NCBI RefSeq assembly: GCF_039614725.1
Contig: NZ_CP154859.1
Span: 2,728,001 to 2,792,000, forward strand
Source of the DNA: Thauera sp. JM12B12
Lineage (GTDB): Bacteria > Pseudomonadota > Gammaproteobacteria > Burkholderiales > Rhodocyclaceae
Direction: 5' to 3'
DNA length: 64,000 bases
The position numbers and the translations under genes were made by a program. The notes beneath the pieces were generated by a model. That model was not told the DNA's origin and did not search any database. It saw nothing but the letters and a program-made list of their open reading frames with translations. Of the stretch, positions 1 through 8,074 are shown in pieces. Position 1 is the stretch's first letter; each line of letters opens with the position of its first letter.

Positions 1-558
1 CATGGCCTTCGACTTCAAGACCCTGATCTGGGCCGCGATCGCCGGCAACCTGCTGCTCGGGCTTTACGCCGCAGTGCTCGGGCTGATTGCCTGCCGCAGT
101 GGTCTCAACTCGGTCCTGATGGGACGCTTCTGCTTCGGCGAGCACGGCAGCAAGCTCTCCGACTTCCTGCTCGGCTTCACCCAGATCGGCTGGTATGCCT
201 GGGGCACGGCGACCATCGCGCCGGCGTCGGCACGCTGCTTGCCATCGGCGGGATGTACGACATGCTCATTCCCTTTCTGATCCTGCTCGGCTCGATCATT
301 CCCCCGATCGGTGGCGTGATCATGGCCGACTTCTTCTACGCGCATCGCGGTGCCTACCCGCGCCTCGCGGAGACCGCGCTGCCGCGGTTCAACCGGGTCG
401 GCCTTGGCGCATACGCGCTGGGCGCGCTGTCGGCCTACTTATCGCCGTGGGTCGCACCGCTGGTCGGCATCGCGGTGGCGGCCTCGAGCTACGTGTTGCT
501 GTTCGAACTGCAGCGCGCCCGCCACACCCGTCAGCGACTGAGCGCAGCCGAGGCATGA
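1..558 (+). pseudogene. codB: cytosine permease (CodB-like), internally deleted and frameshifted
   Basis: Two reading frames together resemble a nucleobase:cation symporter-1 cytosine permease. The first frame (from 2 to about 220) matches CodB transmembrane segments 2-3, with the features GNLLLG and TQIGWYAWG. The second frame (from about 220 to 558) matches the C-terminal quarter, including IIPPIGGVIMADFF. Between them about 200 residues of the family are missing and the frame changes near 218-223, so the product cannot be a complete roughly 420-residue transporter. The N-terminus lies before the window. The stop overlaps the ATG of the PucR regulator (ATGA), so it belonged to the operon with the regulator and codA. 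An assembly error is the main alternative to a real deletion. Confidence 0.75.
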
Positions 559-1811
559 GCCTGAGCGTGCGCGAGATCCTGCAGCTCCCCCGGCTCCAGG
601 CCCTGCGCCTGCGCGCCGGGGGAGCGGGTGTGCAGCGCAGCGTGCGCTGGCCCTACCTCGCGCAGGATGCATCGATCGCCGAATGGGTGCGGGGCGGCGA
701 GCTGGTGTTCGTCACCGGGATCAACACGCCACATGACGAGGGCGACCTGCTGCGCAGGGTTCGCGAAGCGCACGCAAGCGATTGCGCCGGACTGGTCATC
801 CTGACCGGCCCCCTCTACATCCAACGCATCCCCGACCGCGTCCTTGCCGAGGCCGACCGCCTCGGCCTGCCCCTGATCGAGCAGCCCTACGCACTGCCGC
901 TGGTGGAGGTCACGGAGGCCATCGGTTCGGCGCTGGTCCAGGCGCAGATGCTCGGACAGTCGCGCCAGCAGCTCGTCAAGCACCTGCTCGAGGGTGACAT
1001 CGCAGACGCCACCGTGCTCGAGCAGCGCGCGCAGGCGCTCGGGCTCGAATTCGGCGGCATGCATCGTGTGCTGGTACTGCAAGCAACCGGCAGTGCGGCG
1101 CTGAAGGACAGCCTCGGCGCGGAACAGGCAGAGCGCCGGCTGCAGACCTTGCGTGCCAGCGTCTCGACTGTGCTCGAGCGCTGTCTCGAAACGCTGGGCG
1201 CCTCGCTACCGGTGCTCAGCCAGGGCGAGCAGTGGATCGCCCTGCTGCCCATCGACACGGCCTCCTTGACGGGGGTCGGACGCATGCGCACGACCCTTGA
1301 GACCCTGATCGCGAACCTGACCGCCGAAGCCGCTCCGCTTCGCCTGTACGGCGGACTGGGCGCACCCTGCCCACACCCGGGCGAGCTTCCGCGCGGATTG
1401 GGCGAGGCCCGCCACGCGCTGGCCGTGGCCCTGGCATTGCCAGAGCGCCCGGGCCTGTGCTGCTTCGAGGAGCTCGGGGTAATTGAACTGCTGACTGCAA
1501 TCCGCGACCGCAGCCTGCTCGAGCGCTTCGTCACCAACACGCTCGGCGCGTTGATGCAGCATGACAAGGCGCACAACAGGGCCCTCATCGAGACCCTGGA
1601 GGCCTGGATCCAGAGCAACGGCAACCTCGTCGCCGCGGCGAGCAGCCTCGGCGTGCATCGCAACACCCTGAACCATCGAATGCACCAGATCGAGACCCTG
1701 GGCGGACTCGATCTTGCCCAAGCACAACAGCGCCTGAACATTGCCATCGCGCTGATGATCCGACGACTCTCACCCCACTCGCCCGCCAAGAACACGAGGA
1801 ACTCCGCATGA
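555..1811 (+). CDS. PucR-family transcriptional regulator
   Basis: 418-residue regulator. The N-terminal half (about residues 1-120) matches the PucR N-terminal ligand-sensing domain, with the typical LRAGGAGVQRSVRWPY and ELVFVTG elements. The C-terminal 60 residues carry the PucR helix-turn-helix, with NLVAAASSLGVHRNTLNHRM. The longer reading frame starting at 195 only reads through the permease gene, so I chose the ATG at 555, which overlaps the permease stop. Its own stop overlaps the start of codA. PucR proteins usually control purine or pyrimidine catabolism, so it probably regulates the permease and deaminase. No operator was identified. Confidence 0.9.
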   Translation: MSLSVREILQLPRLQALRLRAGGAGVQRSVRWPYLAQDASIAEWVRGGELVFVTGINTPHDEGDLLRRVREAHASDCAGLVILTGPLYIQRIPDRVLAEADRLGLPLIEQPYALPLVEVTEAIGSALVQAQMLGQSRQQLVKHLLEGDIADATVLEQRAQALGLEFGGMHRVLVLQATGSAALKDSLGAEQAERRLQTLRASVSTVLERCLETLGASLPVLSQGEQWIALLPIDTASLTGVGRMRTTLETLIANLTAEAAPLRLYGGLGAPCPHPGELPRGLGEARHALAVALALPERPGLCCFEELGVIELLTAIRDRSLLERFVTNTLGALMQHDKAHNRALIETLEAWIQSNGNLVAAASSLGVHRNTLNHRMHQIETLGGLDLAQAQQRLNIAIALMIRRLSPHSPAKNTRNSA

Positions 1812-3067
1812 ACCATTTCTACAATGCCCGCCTGCGCGGCCGTGAAGGCCTGTACACCCTGCGCTGGGCCGACGGCTGCATCAGCGCGATCGAGCCGCAG
1901 TCGACCACCCTGAGGCCTGAAGTCGCAGGCAGTGACGGGCTCGACGCCGCCGGACGGCTGGTCATCCCGCCACTGGTCGAACCCCACATCCACCTCGACG
2001 CCGCCCTCACCGCCGGCGAGCCGCGCTGGAATCTGAGCGGCACGCTGTTCGAGGGCATCGAGCGCTGGGCAGAGCGCAAGGCCCTGGTCACATCCGAGGA
2101 CACCAAGTCGCGCGCCCACCGCACCATTCGCATGCTCGCCGCGCACGGCATCCAGCACGTGCGCACACACGTTGACGTGACCGAGCCCGGGCTCGCCACC
2201 CTGAAGGCGATGCTCGAGGTAAGAGACGAGGCCCGTGCCCTGGTCGACCTGCAGATCGTCGCCTTTCCGCAGGAAGGTATCGAATCCTTCGCCAACGGCC
2301 GAGCCTTGATGGAGCAAGCGGTGGAGATGGGTGCCGACGTAGTCGGTGGCATTCCGCACTTCGAGAACACCCGCGATCAGGGTGTCTCATCGCTCCACTT
2401 CCTGATGGATCTCGCCGAGCGCCACGAGCGCCTCGTTGACGTGCACTGCGACGAGACCGACGACCCGCAGTCGCGCTTCCTCGAGGTGCTGGCCGAGCTG
2501 ACGCGCGTCAAGGGCATGGGTGCGCACGTGACCGCGAGCCACACCACGGCGATGGGCTCCTATGACAACGCCTACTGCTTCAAGCTTTTCCGCCTGCTCA
2601 AGCAGGCCGGACTGAGCTTCATCAGCTGCCCGACCGAGAGCATCCACCTGCAAGGTCGCTTCGACAGCTATCCAAAGCGGCGCGGCCTCACCCGCGTACC
2701 CGAACTCGATCGCGCCGGCCTCAACGTCTGCTTCGCGCAGGACTCGATCGTCGACCCATGGTATCCGCTCGGCAACGGCAACCTCCTGCGCATCCTCGAC
2801 GCCGGCCTGCACATCTGCCACATGCTTGGCTACGAGGACCTGCAGCGCGCGCTTGATTTCGTCACCGACCACGGCGCCCGCGCGCTGGCGCTGGGCGAAC
2901 GCTACGGCCTCGAGGTCGGACGACCGGCGAATCTGGTTCTGCTGTCTGCGGCGAGCGACGATGAGGTGCTACGCACGCAGGGGCACGCGCTGGTTTCGAT
3001 CCGGCATGGCCGCCCGATCATGCGGAGGACGGAGTCCGAGGTTTCGTGGGCACCGGAGACCAGCTGA
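1808..3067 (+). CDS. codA: cytosine deaminase
   Basis: Amidohydrolase of 419 residues, close to the size of E. coli CodA. It hydrolyses cytosine to uracil and ammonia in the cytoplasm. Metal ligands are visible: the HxH pair at H60/H62 (PHIHLD), H213 and E216 in VHCDETDD, and D312 in FAQDSIVDPW. These correspond to H61, H63, H214, E217 and D313 of the E. coli enzyme. The start codon overlaps the stop of the upstream regulator by four bases. Uptake by the neighbouring CodB-like permease would normally supply substrate, but that gene looks damaged. An isoguanine or creatinine deaminase of the same family cannot be fully excluded. Confidence 0.9.
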   Translation: MNHFYNARLRGREGLYTLRWADGCISAIEPQSTTLRPEVAGSDGLDAAGRLVIPPLVEPHIHLDAALTAGEPRWNLSGTLFEGIERWAERKALVTSEDTKSRAHRTIRMLAAHGIQHVRTHVDVTEPGLATLKAMLEVRDEARALVDLQIVAFPQEGIESFANGRALMEQAVEMGADVVGGIPHFENTRDQGVSSLHFLMDLAERHERLVDVHCDETDDPQSRFLEVLAELTRVKGMGAHVTASHTTAMGSYDNAYCFKLFRLLKQAGLSFISCPTESIHLQGRFDSYPKRRGLTRVPELDRAGLNVCFAQDSIVDPWYPLGNGNLLRILDAGLHICHMLGYEDLQRALDFVTDHGARALALGERYGLEVGRPANLVLLSAASDDEVLRTQGHALVSIRHGRPIMRRTESEVSWAPETS

Positions 3068-3215
3068 CGCCCTCGCAGATCCCGTGCCCGCCGCCCCAAC
3101 CCCAGCATGGCTTCGACAACACAGGGCTTGCAGGGCGCAGCAGGACCGGCCCTGCGGAGCGACGACGCTTCGGGCCAGGCGACAAGCCGCGCGCGCTGTG
3201 CTACCAATCCCGTCG

Positions 3216-4469
3216 ATGAATCTGCGCGCACGTTTTCTCGAACTGCAGGCGCTGCTGGCCGAGCATGAGTCGGTGTGGCGGCCTGCGCCCTTCCATGTGC
3301 GGCGTCCAGCCTGGTGCGAGCGCTGGCCGGCGCTCGCCACCGCGGTGCTGGGACTGGACGAAGCCAGCGTCGAGCACCTCGGCGCGGACCCGGAGGCGTG
3401 CGCCGCCTGGCTCCGTCCGCAGTTGCCGGTGGTCGCCCACCTGGCCGCGAGCTGCGCCCTGCCCGAGCTCCCTGCGCGCGCCCTCCCGGCGGGCGACGCC
3501 CGCCTTGCGGACGGCATTCCCGGGCGCAAGCTCGCGCAGATCGAGGCCTTCGCGGCGCACGCGCCGCCCGCCCGGGGGCCGCTGCTCGAGTGGTGCGCCG
3601 GCAAGGGTCACCTCGGCAGACGACTGGCGCAGATCGAGTGTCAGCCGGTCGCCTCCATGGAGATCGACCCCGTGCTGTGCGCCGAGGCCGAGCGTCTCGC
3701 CCGCCGCGCGCGGGTGGCGCAGGAAATCGTGTGCGGCGACGCGTTTGTACCCGAGGCACGGACCCATGTGCGCGGCCGCACGGTGTGCGCGCTGCATGCG
3801 TGTGGCGAACTGCACCGCCACCTCGTCCGCAATGCCGCGCGCGACGGCGCGCACGCCTACCGCATCGCCCCCTGCTGCTACCACCTCGGCACCGACGGGG
3901 CTTACCGCCCGCTCAGCCGCGACGCCCGCCTCGCGCTCGACGCCGCGACGCTGCGCCTCGCGGTCACCGAGACCGTGACCGCGCCCCGCCATGACCGCAA
4001 CCGCCTGGCCCGGGACCAGGCGTGGAAGCTCGGCTTCGTGGCGCTGCGAGACGCAGTGGAGCGTGCTGGCGACGCAGCAAAAAGGGAGATGGAAGACGAC
4101 GCCGACGCACCGCAGCGCCCGCACAACTTCCGCCCGGTGCCGTCAGCCTGGCTTGCGCAGGACTTCGAAGGCTTCTGCCGCAGGCTCGCCACGCGCGAGC
4201 AGCTGCGCCTGCCGCTCGCCGTAGATTGGGGGCACTGGGAGAAGGCAGGCGAGCATCGCCGTGACGAGGTTCGACGGCTGGAGCTGGTGCGCCACGCGTT
4301 TCGCCGCGCCCTCGAGCACTGGCTGGTGCTCGACCTTGCGCTCGGCCTGGAAGAGCGCGGCTTCGACGTGACCGTGGGACGCTTCTGCGCGCGCGCACTG
4401 ACGCCACGCAACCTCTTGGTCCTCGCCGAGCGGCGCGCACCCGACTCGCCCACGTCCGGTACGCACTGA
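3216..4469 (+). CDS. METTL25-like SAM-dependent methyltransferase
   Basis: 417-residue protein. The central domain has a SAM-binding motif I (LLEWCAGKGHLGRRLA, about residues 126-141), an acidic end of strand 2 (MEIDP), a CALHACGEL segment and an APCCYHLG motif. The combination WCAGKGHLG, HACG and CCYH is typical of the Methyltransf_32/METTL25 group, whose substrates are mostly unknown. The frame is open upstream through codA, but the ATG at 3216 is the first start that leads into conserved sequence. It lies 148 bases after codA and may be a separate transcription unit. The family assignment is from motifs; the substrate is unknown. Confidence 0.75.
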   Translation: MNLRARFLELQALLAEHESVWRPAPFHVRRPAWCERWPALATAVLGLDEASVEHLGADPEACAAWLRPQLPVVAHLAASCALPELPARALPAGDARLADGIPGRKLAQIEAFAAHAPPARGPLLEWCAGKGHLGRRLAQIECQPVASMEIDPVLCAEAERLARRARVAQEIVCGDAFVPEARTHVRGRTVCALHACGELHRHLVRNAARDGAHAYRIAPCCYHLGTDGAYRPLSRDARLALDAATLRLAVTETVTAPRHDRNRLARDQAWKLGFVALRDAVERAGDAAKREMEDDADAPQRPHNFRPVPSAWLAQDFEGFCRRLATREQLRLPLAVDWGHWEKAGEHRRDEVRRLELVRHAFRRALEHWLVLDLALGLEERGFDVTVGRFCARALTPRNLLVLAERRAPDSPTSGTH

Positions 4470-4659
4470 CGCCCGCAGGCCCACGCCCGTCCTCACGGCC
4501 CGTCGCAGGACCTCGGTCAGCGCAAGGCCGCTCCCGAGGCCCGCCGCGATCGGCGCCCCACCATCGCGCAAGGCCTTGCCCGACCCGGGCGAGTCGATTG
4601 CCAGCCTGGGGGCGGGGGCTTATCCTCGACCTCGACTTCTCCCCCGACCCGCAGGATCG

Positions 4660-5169
4660 ATGAAACTCACGGTCTATACCGATTACACGCTGCGCGTGCT
4701 GATGTACTTGAGCTTGCGCCATGAGAGCGGCGCGCTCACCACGATCGACGAGATCGCGGCCGCGTACGACATCTCGCGCAGCCACCTGATGAAGATCGTG
4801 CATCAGATGGGCGCGGCTGGCCTGCTCGAGACGGTGCGCGGGCGCAGTGGCGGCGTGCGCCTGGCGCGCGACCCCGCGGCGATCTCGATCGGCATGGTGG
4901 TGCGGATCGCCGAAGGCGATTTCGCGCTGGTCGAGTGCTTCGAGGCCGGCAAGGAGGATTGCTGCGCGATCGCGCCGGCCTGCAACCTCACCCGCGGGCT
5001 GCGCCGCGCGCTGGATGCCTTCATGCTCGAGCTCGATCGGATGACGCTGCGCGACGCGGTCGCGGCGCCGAGCGTGGCGGCGTCGCTGCTCGGGATCGAC
5101 GGCGATCAGCGGCGGATCATCCCGCTCGTGCGTTCGCCCGCGTCGGGCGTCAAGCGCTCACCAGGCTGA
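4660..5169 (+). CDS. nsrR: nitric-oxide-sensing repressor NsrR (Rrf2 family)
   Basis: 169-residue Rrf2-type regulator. The N-terminal winged helix holds the NsrR signature YTDYTLRVLMYL and D8, the residue that serves as the oxygen ligand in characterised NsrR. The cluster-binding loop contains C93, C101, C102 and C108 (ECFEAGKEDCCAIAPAC), as expected for an NO-sensitive [4Fe-4S] cluster. It is convergent with the oxidase/globin operon, and its 3' end overlaps the last gene of that operon by 64 bases. An NsrR-type operator lies at 9801-9823 upstream of that operon, which makes it the likely target. The start at 4660 gives the canonical MKLTxYTDY N-terminus. Confidence 0.92.
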   Translation: MKLTVYTDYTLRVLMYLSLRHESGALTTIDEIAAAYDISRSHLMKIVHQMGAAGLLETVRGRSGGVRLARDPAAISIGMVVRIAEGDFALVECFEAGKEDCCAIAPACNLTRGLRRALDAFMLELDRMTLRDAVAAPSVAASLLGIDGDQRRIIPLVRSPASGVKRSPG

Positions 5170-5747
5170 ATCGCCGCCGGGCGCGGCGCGGCGACGGCGC
5201 GGTGCAGCGCAAGGCCGGCGAGCACGAGCGCCAGCACGATCAGCCCCTTGCCGGCGACCGCCTGTTCATCGACGAGGTAGCTCACGCACAGGCGCTGTTC
5301 TTCGTCCTGGTACAACAGCCCGGCAGTGGCCAGCATCCAGGCCATGTTGCCGACGAAGAAGGCGGCGATCTCGGGTTCGCTTCGGCGCCAGCTCGCGCGC
5401 AGCACCACGCCGGAGAGCCACCACGCACCGTATTTGGCCCACTGCACGCCGGCATCGAGAAGACTGAGGTCGAGCATCGAGGGGATCATCCACAGCGCGC
5501 CCACGCAGCTCGCGAACGCGAGCCCGAGCACGCCGTGGGCGTCGACGCGGCAAGGCAGTCCGGCGGGCAGGCGGTGGTGCGCGAGCACGGCGCCGGCGGC
5601 CCAGCCGCTGGCCAGCAGCAGCGGCAGCTCCACCAGCATGTGCAGCGCCATGCTGCCTTCGAGCAGCTGGCGCAGGGGCGCCCACAGCAGCAGGAGCGGC
5701 AGCGCCGCGAGCAACCCTGTCGGTACCCGTCGGCTTGCGGTGTTCAT
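5106..5747 (-). CDS. multi-pass membrane protein of the NO-response oxidase operon
   Basis: 213-residue hydrophobic protein with about five membrane segments and conserved-looking His-containing stretches such as ALHMLVELPLLLASGW. It is the last gene of the operon, and its start overlaps the SCO stop (ATGA). Position next to SCO suggests a role in copper or haem assembly of the oxidase, loosely like CtaG of caa3 oxidases, but I do not recognise the family with certainty. The last 64 bases lie antisense to the end of nsrR. Confidence 0.7.
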   Translation of the reverse strand: MNTASRRVPTGLLAALPLLLLWAPLRQLLEGSMALHMLVELPLLLASGWAAGAVLAHHRLPAGLPCRVDAHGVLGLAFASCVGALWMIPSMLDLSLLDAGVQWAKYGAWWLSGVVLRASWRRSEPEIAAFFVGNMAWMLATAGLLYQDEEQRLCVSYLVDEQAVAGKGLIVLALVLAGLALHRAVAAPRPAAIQPGERLTPDAGERTSGMIRR

Positions 5748-6415
5748 GAGCGTCCCGCGGCGGCGAGCGCCAGTGCGCGTTCGAGCGCCTGCGGCCAGCG
5801 CTCGAGGTCGTAGATGCCCCTCACGGTGCCGCCGGCGTCGATGAGGTGGATGGCCCCGTTATGCACGAAGCCCCCCATCCCGTCCGGCACCGCGACCACG
5901 CCGAGCGAGCGCAGCAGGGTCTCCTGCGCCGCCGCGTCGACCGGCGTGCCGATCTGCCACAGCTCGGGCGCCTGCCGGTGGGTGATGCCGTAGTCCCGCA
6001 AGGCGGCGGGTGTGTCGTGCGCGCGGTCGAAAGCGATCGACACCAGACGGATCGGGCTGTCGGCGCCGAAGCGCTCGCGCAGTGCGCGCTGCATGCGGGT
6101 GTATTCGGCGCCGAGGGCGCTGCACACGGTCGGGCAGCGGGTATAGATGAAATCGACCAGGAAGACCTCGCCCGGCTGTCCCGGCCAGGGCGTCGACGCC
6201 GCTCGGTACGGACCTGACAGCGCGACCGGAGGGGCAAGCAGGCGGGCGCCCGCCGCGTCGTCGCGACGCAAGGCCTCGAAGGTCCAGTATTCGAAGCCGC
6301 GGGTGAGCTGCCCAACCAGGGCGATGAAGCCCACCAGCAGCGCGAGGGCTGCGAGCAGGGTTGTCACCAGCGCGCGGGGGCGCGCTGCGGCAGCGCTGCC
6401 GCGGGCGGCTGGCAC
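5744..6415 (-). CDS. SCO1/SenC-family copper chaperone
   Basis: 223-residue thioredoxin-fold protein with one N-terminal membrane anchor (about residues 14-36). The copper-binding CPTVC motif is at C94/C98, and the distal His lies in GFVHNGAIHLID. SCO proteins deliver copper to the CuA or CuB site of haem-copper oxidases in the periplasm. The start is a GTG that overlaps the TAG of the globin gene by one base, so the two are translationally coupled. Its presence in the operon fits maturation of the CuB centre of the cbb3-like subunit I. Confidence 0.9.
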   Translation of the reverse strand: MPAARGSAAAARPRALVTTLLAALALLVGFIALVGQLTRGFEYWTFEALRRDDAAGARLLAPPVALSGPYRAASTPWPGQPGEVFLVDFIYTRCPTVCSALGAEYTRMQRALRERFGADSPIRLVSIAFDRAHDTPAALRDYGITHRQAPELWQIGTPVDAAAQETLLRSLGVVAVPDGMGGFVHNGAIHLIDAGGTVRGIYDLERWPQALERALALAAAGRS

Positions 6416-6867
6416 TATCCCCGCTCCACGTTCACGCGCCCCTCTTCATCGGCGACGAACTTCGCCGGGCGGCTGAAGAAGCCGAGGAAGAGGCTGCGCC
6501 CGATCATCCCGGCGACCTCGCGCAGCCGCTCGCGCGCGGCGGTCTCGAAGCCGGCCGCGGTGTGGCGGTGCCACAGCGTCATCCAGCGCGCGAAGTGCTC
6601 AGGCTCGACGCCCTTGAGCTGCATGTGGGTGGTAAAGACGCTGCCGGAGAAGGTGCGCGTGTCGAGCATCATGGTCGACCAGAACTCGACCATGCGTCCG
6701 AGGTGGGTGTCCCAGTGCTCGCCGATCGCCGCGTCGAACACCGGGGCGAGCAAGGGGTCGCGGCGCACGTCGGCGTAGAAGGCATGCACCAGGCGGTGAA
6801 GATCGTCACGCGTCAGTGCGTTGGACGCGATCGTGGCGGAGGGGGTGGGCGGGCTGTTGGCGCTCAT
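6415..6867 (-). CDS. group III truncated haemoglobin
   Basis: 150-residue globin. The probable proximal haem-binding His is H91 in the HFARWMTLW segment, preceded by the FWSTMMLDTRTFSG motif typical of group III truncated globins. These proteins bind O2 and NO and often appear in NO-stress regulons. It lies six bases after the cytochrome c gene and overlaps the SCO start by one base. Together with NsrR this supports NO detoxification or NO-protected respiration as the operon's role. Confidence 0.9.
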   Translation of the reverse strand: MSANSPPTPSATIASNALTRDDLHRLVHAFYADVRRDPLLAPVFDAAIGEHWDTHLGRMVEFWSTMMLDTRTFSGSVFTTHMQLKGVEPEHFARWMTLWHRHTAAGFETAARERLREVAGMIGRSLFLGFFSRPAKFVADEEGRVNVERG

Positions 6868-6873
6868 CTCAGT

Positions 6874-7467
6874 TCAGGGAAGCGCGGCGAGTTCATCGCC
6901 GCCGGAGAAGGGTTGCTTGCGGTCCGTGAGCCGGGCCCGCGCCGCGGCCACGGCCTCGGCGTCGATCGGCGCGGCGGCGTTGCCCCAGCTGCTGCGGATG
7001 TGGGTGAGCACGGCGGCGATCTCGGCATCGCCCAGCGAGCTGCCGAACGCGGGCATCGCGCCCTGGTAGACCGTGCCCTTGACCTCGAGCGGGCCACTCA
7101 CGCCGTGCAGCAGGATGGCGGCGAGCGTGTCGGGTTTGCCGAGCACCCATTCCGAACCGGCCAGGGGCGGGAACACGCCCGGCAGCCCCAGCCCGGTGGC
7201 CTGGTGGCAGGCGGCGCACATCGAATTGAAGATGGCGCCGCCATCGACCTTGGCGCCCGCCGCCGGCTTGTCGCCGGCCAGCTCGGCTGCGCTGCGGCCG
7301 TCGCCCCAGGTCGCCGGCGCATTCAGGTTCGAATGGGAGATGTAATCGACACCGAAGGCGGCAAGCGCCAGCGCGAGCGCGAGGACGAGCCAGGGGATGG
7401 GCGTGCGGCCCTCCTCCGGGTCGGGATTCTCGCGGCGCTGCTGCGACAGGATTTCGGGCTTGTTCAT
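6874..7467 (-). CDS. membrane-anchored monohaem cytochrome c
   Basis: 197-residue protein with a transmembrane anchor at about residues 25-41 and a periplasmic class I cytochrome c domain. The haem site is CAACH (C84, C87, H88), and the probable Met ligand is in GAMPAFGSSL. It occupies the place where a cbb3 operon normally has CcoP, but only one CxxCH is present rather than two. It probably passes electrons to the CcoO-like subunit. It lies 16 bases downstream of the ccoO-like gene. Confidence 0.88.
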   Translation of the reverse strand: MNKPEILSQQRRENPDPEEGRTPIPWLVLALALALAAFGVDYISHSNLNAPATWGDGRSAAELAGDKPAAGAKVDGGAIFNSMCAACHQATGLGLPGVFPPLAGSEWVLGKPDTLAAILLHGVSGPLEVKGTVYQGAMPAFGSSLGDAEIAAVLTHIRSSWGNAAAPIDAEAVAAARARLTDRKQPFSGGDELAALP

Positions 7468-7483
7468 GGGCGTCCTCGGCCGC

Positions 7484-8074
7484 TCAGTTCACGTTTGCCG
7501 CATCGGCGACCGGATAACTGCGGTCGAGCGACTTCAGGTAGCTCACCAGATCGAGCGCCTCCGGGCGGGCGACGACGACCTTGCCCGCCGGGGCGAAGTC
7601 GGGCGGCAGGGTGACCACCGTCTCGCCCGCCTCGGCCTGGTCGCGCAGCTCGAACAGGAAGGGATAGGCCGGCATGATGCTGCCCGGCGCGTAGGCGCGC
7701 GGCTGGTAGAGATGCCCCAGGTGCCACTGGTCGCTCGGCTGGCGAACGCCGATGTTCATCAGGTCCGGGCCGGTGCGCATGGTGCCGAGCAAGGGCGGAT
7801 CGTCATAGGCGTAGTCGCCCGCCACCGTGGCCCGCCCCCAGGCGCGCTTGGCATCGGGCGCGAACGCCCTCGCGCGCGGCTGCTGCGAGTGGCAATACAT
7901 GCATCCGTGTTGAATGTATTGCGTGCGCCCGCGCAGCTCGGCCGAGGTGTAAGGCTTGAGGCCTTCGACCGGCGGCGTGTCGCGGACCGTCACGTAGGGC
8001 AGCACGACCAGGGCGGCGGTGGCGACCGCCAGCGTGGTCAGGCCGCCGAGGATCAAGCGCGTTTCGCTGTGCAT
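7484..8074 (-). CDS. CcoO-like cbb3 oxidase subunit II (monohaem cytochrome c)
   Basis: 196-residue protein with an N-terminal membrane anchor (about residues 8-28). The haem c site is C58, C61 and H62 within GCMYCHSQQPR, the CcoO signature. The axial Met is probably M135 in GSIMPAYPFLF. The ATG overlaps the stop of subunit I (TGATG). In cbb3 oxidases this subunit transfers electrons from CcoP or soluble cytochromes to subunit I. No CcoQ gene is visible nearby. Confidence 0.9.
   Translation of the reverse strand: MHSETRLILGGLTTLAVATAALVVLPYVTVRDTPPVEGLKPYTSAELRGRTQYIQHGCMYCHSQQPRARAFAPDAKRAWGRATVAGDYAYDDPPLLGTMRTGPDLMNIGVRQPSDQWHLGHLYQPRAYAPGSIMPAYPFLFELRDQAEAGETVVTLPPDFAPAGKVVVARPEALDLVSYLKSLDRSYPVADAANVN

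Noticed and set aside
887..2359. Long minus-strand frame opposite the PucR and codA genes
   Set aside because: No recognisable domain, and both plus-strand genes are clear.
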